In this document: in pieces, positions 59,500-64,000 of the stretch | Layout: each line of letters opens with the position of its first letter | Position numbering within the stretch: position 1 is the stretch's first letter | NCBI RefSeq assembly: GCF_007655135.1 | Contig: NC_045134.1 | Coordinates: 17,012,568 to 17,076,567, forward strand | DNA from: Punica granatum | Lineage: Eukaryota > Streptophyta > Magnoliopsida > Myrtales > Lythraceae | Length of the DNA: 64,000 nucleotides | Reading direction: 5' to 3' | Translations under genes and position numbers: made by a program | Notes under the pieces: model-generated | Databases searched by the model: none | Told to the model about the DNA's origin: nothing | The model's input: the letters and a program-made list of their open reading frames with translations, nothing else

Positions 59500-61280
59500 T
59501 GGAGCATGTGGATTACGAATGCTCAACTTGGAAAGAATAAAACGGAAGCGGTCTCGACCCAACGCCTTCGTGAAGATATCTGCCAATTGAATTCGCTTGG
59601 GCAGATGGTCAGTAGTCACAAGTCCCTTCTTGATGTGCTCACGAACAAAGTGATAGTCGATCTCAATGTGCTTCATCCGCTCATGAAAAACAAGATTGGC
59701 TGCAATGTGTAGTGCAGCTTGATTATCACAAAATAGACGAGTCGGTGTCGCCATCTGTAACCCAATAGAAGATAGAAGACTTCATAACTAGACGATCTCG
59801 CTGACAGCTGCCGCCATTGCTAGATAATCTACTTCTATAGATGAACGAGAGACTGTCGTTTGTTTCTTTGTCTTCCATGAAACCGAGCACCATCCTAGCA
59901 TAATAAAATATCTCGTGATAGAACGATGAGTCAAGGGGCAACTCGCCCAGTCCGAATCACAAAAAACTTCAAGTTCGAGATATGTAGGCCGTAGAAAGAT
60001 TCCTTGACCGGGAGATTGCTTTAAGTAACGAAGAACCCGCATAGCAGCATCTCAATGGTCCTGGCGAGGCTCCTGCATAAACTGAGCCAAGATGTATAAA
60101 GAATAGCTTATTTCTGGCCTTGTAATGGTCAAATAGATAAGTCTCCCAATCAACCCTCTGTACTTGCCAGGATCCGATAGTAAGTCATTAAAACTCGTGG
60201 AAAGTCGATGATGCTGCTCCATGGGGAAAGATGATGGTCGCGATGCCAACATTCCACATTCGGTCAAGATATCGAGTACATATTTCCGTTGACTGAGGAA
60301 AATACTAGAATTCATTATAGTAACTTCAATATCAAGGAAGTACTTCAGAGGTCCCAAGTCCTTAATACGGAAACATTGATCCAGATATCCCTTAAAGAAA
60401 TCACAGTGGCTAGAGCTATTGCCTACTATGATTAGATCATCAACATAAACCAGTACCCCAAGAAAAATGTAATCTTGATGAAGGGTAAAAAGGGAATCAT
60501 ATGCATCTGATTGAGTGAACCCATACTGCCGAAGAGCATTAGCGAATTTTGAGAACTAATTCCTCGATGCCTAACGAAGTCCATACAGAGATTTGCAAAG
60601 TCTGCATACATCGCCACTCTTCGAAGTAGAGAAACCCGGAGGTAATTCCATGTATACTTCCTCTTCTAAGTCTCCGTGCAAAAAAGCATTGTTTACGTCC
60701 ATCTAATGAATGATCCACCCTCTCGCCACTACAACCGTCAAAAGGCATCACACGGTTACCAACTTGGCCACCGGTGCAAAAGTTTCATAAAAATTAATCC
60801 CCTCAATCTAGGTGAAGCCCTTTGCAACTAGCCGAGCCTTATAGCACTCCACACTTCCATCTGCTCGGTGCTTCACTTTAAATACCCATTTGCAACCAAT
60901 TTGGCGTTTACCAGTGGGAAGTTGTTCAATCGTCCAGGTCTTATTTATCTCGAGGACACAAATTTCTTCTGCCATTGCCTTCCTTTGATCTCAGATGGCT
61001 TCTCAATAAGATGTAGGCTTTGTATCAGAGTCAATTGCTGCTAGATATGCCTTGTGATGATTAGAAATATTGAAATAATTAATAAACCTCTCAATGAGAT
61101 AAGACATACCTGAGGAGTCCGAGGAAGTAGGTGAGTTAGGGAAGGGAGTCTTATGACGAGCAGTATGAACAATGTAGTCCTTGAAGTGTTTAGGATGACT
61201 AGAAACTCGTTCAGATCGCCGCAAAACCATCTCATTACTTTTATCTTCTTCAAGTGTCTCCAAATTAACACTCACTTTTT
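59500..61280 (-). pseudogene. Copia reverse transcriptase and RNase H, interrupted
   Basis: On the minus strand, frames in order give WTIEQLPTGKRQIGCKWVFK, then the [20 protein letters not shown] block, VLVYVDDLIIVG (catalytic YVDD intact, about 60433-60450), LIYLTITRPEISYSL and CDNQAALHIAANLVFHER. It ends in the RNase H/tail motif ADIFTKAL. Stops break the frame near 61000, 60830 and 60570, and frameshifts occur near 60050 and 59790. Confidence 0.85.
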
Positions 61281-61465
61281 CCCCAAAAATTCGCCCCCCT
61301 TGAAATTCAATTTGGACCGGTTCAGAATCACTCCCCCTTACTTTCAGATTTCGGCCCTTATCTTCATTCGGCCCAGAAATATTCTCTCTTCAGCGTTCGA
61401 CCCGAATTATCCCTTGTTCGGCCCGGTTCAAAAAATTGCGTGGGCCCCTTATTCTCCTCTGCTTC

Positions 61466-62257
61466 TCAACCTATCGCCTGATCTTTTTCCAAAGCCTGTT
61501 GGGCAGAACTGGACCCATCTCCATCTCTGGGCCTCTCCTTTGTCTTCGGGCTTGGCTTTTGTTGCCGAGTTGGGTCGGGTTGTTCCTCCCAGCTGGATCG
61601 CCTCCCTGCTGACCCATCTTCGGAGTTGGGCCGGGATTCTTCAGTCTGCCTCCGTGGACTCATGGGCCCAGCTCCGCCCAGAAATAATGGGCTTCCTTTT
61701 CCTTGTTGCCTTGATTCCTTATTTTCCGTGGCAAAAGGAAAAATTGTCTTGCAAAACCGAACATCCCTCGATACCAATATTTGCCTATTCTTCAGATCGT
61801 AAAGTCTCAATCCCTTCTTCCCGTGAGGATATCCGATAAAAACAAATTTGCTAGACCTAGGTTCAAACTTATCCTTAGTTCGCGTATATGCATAACATAA
61901 CGACCCAAAAATTTGTAAATTCGTGTAATTAGGTGATTTACCAAAAAGTACCTCGTGTGGACTTTTTTTGTCGAGTGATGGCGTCGGAGTGATATTAATC
62001 AAGTGGACAACTGTCGAGACACACTCCCCCCAAAACCGTGTCAGTAATGAGCCTTGGAACATGAGTGTCCTTGCAACGTTGAGAATGTGCCGATGCTTCC
62101 TTTCTACTCGACCATTATGCTGAGGTGTATTTGTACAAGACGTCTGATGCACGATGCCATGTGCAGAGAAAAAGTCTTGTATCTCCCTTGACAAAAACTT
62201 CATCCCATTATCACTTCTTAGAACCTTAATGGTGCAATTAAATTGATTTTTGATCAA
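61466..62257 (-). pseudogene. Copia integrase, partial
   Basis: A 263-codon frame on the minus strand has VLRSDNGMKF, TPQHNGRVERKH and the KSPHEVLFGKSPNYTNLQIF box, followed by FVFIGYPHGKKGLRLYD. This is the central catalytic part and C-terminal region of a copia integrase. The N-terminal zinc finger and GAG-pre-integrase parts lie further upstream in broken frames (about 62280-62839). A Ser/Glu/Pro-rich linker ends the frame. Confidence 0.88.
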
Positions 62258-62838
62258 ATTATAGAAATCAATAATAAATCGCCTAGCCTCAGATTTTTCT
62301 CACAGCAGATATACCCACACACCTCGACTAAAATCATCCACAATGGTTAATAAGTAATTGGCTCCACAACTGGCCTTAACTCTATATGGCCCCCACAAAT
62401 CGCAACATATTAACTGAAACGGGTACTCAGCTTTATTCATGCTCAATTGAAATTGTGAGCGTATCTGTTTCGCTCTAAGGCATACATTACACTCTTTATT
62501 ACTTCTTTCTCCGAATCTAAATTAATACCATTCAATTTCATTAGACGAAATGGGTGACCGAGCCTTTAATGCCATAGACTGCGGATTCCTCTACGACTGC
62601 CTGGCATGTCTGCATTGCGGTATCCACTCTCCTTAGATAATAGACCCCCCTTGAAGCTCACCCACTCCAAGCGTCCTCCTCGAGGTGCGGTCCTGTATAA
62701 CGAAAAGATTGCCGTAAAATGTCACGTAATAGTTCATCTCTTTCAATAATTGTGCAATGGAAATTAAATTGCAATTGAAAGTCGCACATAAAGTACGTCC
62801 ATAATTTCCATCATGCCTGCAATTTTGCTTTGATACCA

Positions 62839-63061
62839 TATTGAATTTCCATTGGACTTATACGAACTCGGGTCCATATTCATTTAAAAGCTCAAGCTGA
62901 TAAGTGGTGGTACCCAAGCCATATATTAACCCATGGATTTTCGTTTTCTTTTTCGATGTGGGATTTTTACCTCATTTTACTTCTCAACACCCGCCTTCAC
63001 GTGCAACGTGTGGTCATTTACCTACATGTTGTCATGTGTCCTTAATCACCCGGCCTCAACA
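62839..63061 (-). repeat. LTR-like segment inside the copia element leader
   Basis: On the minus strand it starts TGTTGAGGCCGGGTG, carries TTAATATATGGCTTGGGTAC and GAACTCGGGTC-type text, and ends before TGGTATCAAAGC, which looks like a second Met-type primer site. This is the layout of a short copia LTR unrelated to the outer 167-bp LTRs. It could be a nested solo LTR or the product of recombination between two copia families. Confidence 0.5.
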
Positions 63062-63215
63062 ATTACCCTCGAGCCGGGCTCCTCTTAAGTGCTCAGGCAG
63101 TCGGGGGCTAACACGAAGCGCTCTTTTGGCTGCACTCGGACATACTGGGCCTGGCGTGGTATGAGTGCATGCGCATGCGCGTGGGCACGCAGAAACGTAA
63201 CCCGCTTTGATACCA

Positions 63216-63382
63216 TGAAAAGTTTGAAATAATCAAACTTGATTTCATTGATGATGGTCGAATCAATAAATAAGTCGAGAGCCTTTACATGAAAAGGAAA
63301 CTAATTACTCCTATATGACTAATATCTATGATTACTATATATGTTACAATGTGCCTATTATACATGGATACTATCCTTAATA
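63216..63382 (-). repeat. 5' LTR of the copia element
   Basis: It ends (minus strand) in AAACTTTTCA, directly followed by TGGTATCAAAGCGGG (63215-63201), a primer binding site of initiator-Met type with one change from TGGTATCAGAGC. Confidence 0.9.
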
Positions 63383-63840
63383 CATGCCTAGCCCACGCTG
63401 CTCTACATCGAGTTCTCGTATCGAAGCTGGATCCGATCGTGAAGCCATGGCCCTTTAGAGGTTGATCCATAGACATCATCGGCAAATTATATCCTTCGCC
63501 TTCCAAGGGGCACGACTTCATACTCTTGGTCACTAATTACTTTACCGAGTGGGTGGAAGCCGAACCGCTTAAGAAAGTTGAACAAAATGAAGTGATCAAC
63601 TTCATTCGAGAGAAATCATCTACCGTTTCGGCATTTTGGAGTCAATCATGGCTGACCAAGGAACCATGGTCATGGGCTCCAAAATGAAAGACTCTGCTAG
63701 GGAGCTAGGCATCAAGCTCGTAATGTTTACTCCGTACTATGCCCAAGCTACTAGGCAAGCCGAAGCTTCGAATAAGGTACTAATCAACATCATCCAAAGT
63801 TCATTGAATCAAATCCTCCGGGATGGTACGATAAGTTATC

Positions 63841-64000
63841 TGAAGCTGGGGGGGGGGGGGTGCAATTTGGCAGAGTTTCAGCTTGTGTCGCAGGTGATCA
63901 AAGAGGTAGAAGAAGGAGTTATATTTATAGGCCCTGGATAGTCGAAACGTTCGCGTGGGTTCAGAGGCAGGTTAACAGCGATTGTTATCATTGCATCTCT
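63841..64000. other. G-run and repeated promoter-like segment at the window end
   Basis: A run of 13 G (63848-63860) abuts a segment whose minus strand contains GGGCCTATAAATATAAC, like the promoter region at 36537-36550. The gypsy integrase text stops at the G-run, so this is likely a junction between two elements. Confidence 0.5.

Larger units (their letters stand above)
59320..63382 (-). mobile_element. Defective Ty1/copia retrotransposon (TSD CATGC), 4.1 kb
   Basis: LTRs of 167 bp each (59320-59486 and 63216-63382) are flanked by perfect CATGC duplications (59315-59319 and 63383-63387). On the minus strand the order is 5' LTR, primer site, a short leader, integrase, reverse transcriptase, RNase H, polypurine tract (TTTATGGGGAG) and 3' LTR. 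This integrase-before-RT order defines copia. Gag and most of the protease are missing, and the remaining coding region has several stops and frameshifts. The LTR starts TATTAAGG rather than TG, an unusual terminus. Confidence 0.92.
59260..63840 (+). pseudogene. Ty3/gypsy integrase fragment, split by a copia insertion
   Basis: Left part 59260-59319 reads YWPSIEKDCIDYAKGCQSC, the end of the HHCC zinc finger of a gypsy integrase. The right part, 63388-63840, continues in frame across the copia element (LAHAALHRVL). It then reads IDIIGKLYPSPSKGHDFILL, VTNYFTEWVEAEPLKK and ADQGTMV. Last comes QAEASNKVLINIIQSSL, so the core D-D-E region is present. A TGA replaces the usual Trp before SIDIIG, and other frame breaks occur, so it is inactive. 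The sequence style is that of the Tat group. No LTR of this element is in the window. Confidence 0.85.

Noticed and set aside
61153..61839. A 228-codon frame on the plus strand
   Set aside because: It is antisense to the copia integrase/RT linker region and has no domain of its own.

Overview
The window is nuclear DNA from a flowering plant, almost certainly a eudicot. It has spliced genes with GT-AG introns, a photosystem I antenna gene, AT-rich intergenic DNA, and many nested LTR retrotransposons and MITEs. I could not fix the species; a Myrtales plant such as pomegranate or a eucalypt relative is only a guess. No bacterial, organellar, rRNA or CRISPR content was seen.

Four protein-coding host genes can be supported. 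(1) A 16-exon minus-strand gene at 2539-10431 encodes a homeobox-DDT-WHIM protein of the RINGLET type (RLT3-like), a partner of ISWI chromatin remodellers. (2) A 3-exon plus-strand LHCA3 gene at 25123-26408 encodes a photosystem I chlorophyll a/b-binding protein, with G-box and I-box elements upstream. (3) and (4) Two head-to-head genes, at 49230-50171 (minus) and 57616-58530 (plus), belong to one little-described family: an EF-hand pair, a ZZ zinc finger and a short Gly/Ala-rich C-terminal exon. The DNA between them holds a diverged duplicated block of 1.4-1.8 kb and several SINE-like repeats.

Most of the rest is mobile DNA, and several elements can be bounded to the base by target-site duplications (TSDs). 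At 13035-20579 there is a Russian-doll nest: a Mutator-like TIR element sits in a 276-bp tandem repeat, a small internally deleted Ty3/gypsy element (TSD CATAT) sits in it, and a 4.2-kb solo LTR (TSD ATGGC) sits in that. At 27057-28437 one long-TIR element is inserted in another of similar type. At 37293-48662 there is a complete 11.4-kb LARD-like element on the minus strand (TSD GGGTA), with giant LTRs related to the solo LTR. It has no visible pol genes and carries an array of about 21 hairpin-forming 40-bp repeats. At 59320-63382 a defective Ty1/copia element (TSD CATGC) splits the integrase zinc finger of an older Ty3/gypsy fragment.

Between 30 and 37 kb lie degenerate retroelement remains, including a pseudogene with a 'putative gypsy-type transposase' domain. 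The four host genes show no sign of functional linkage beyond the ZZ/EF-hand pair being paralogues.
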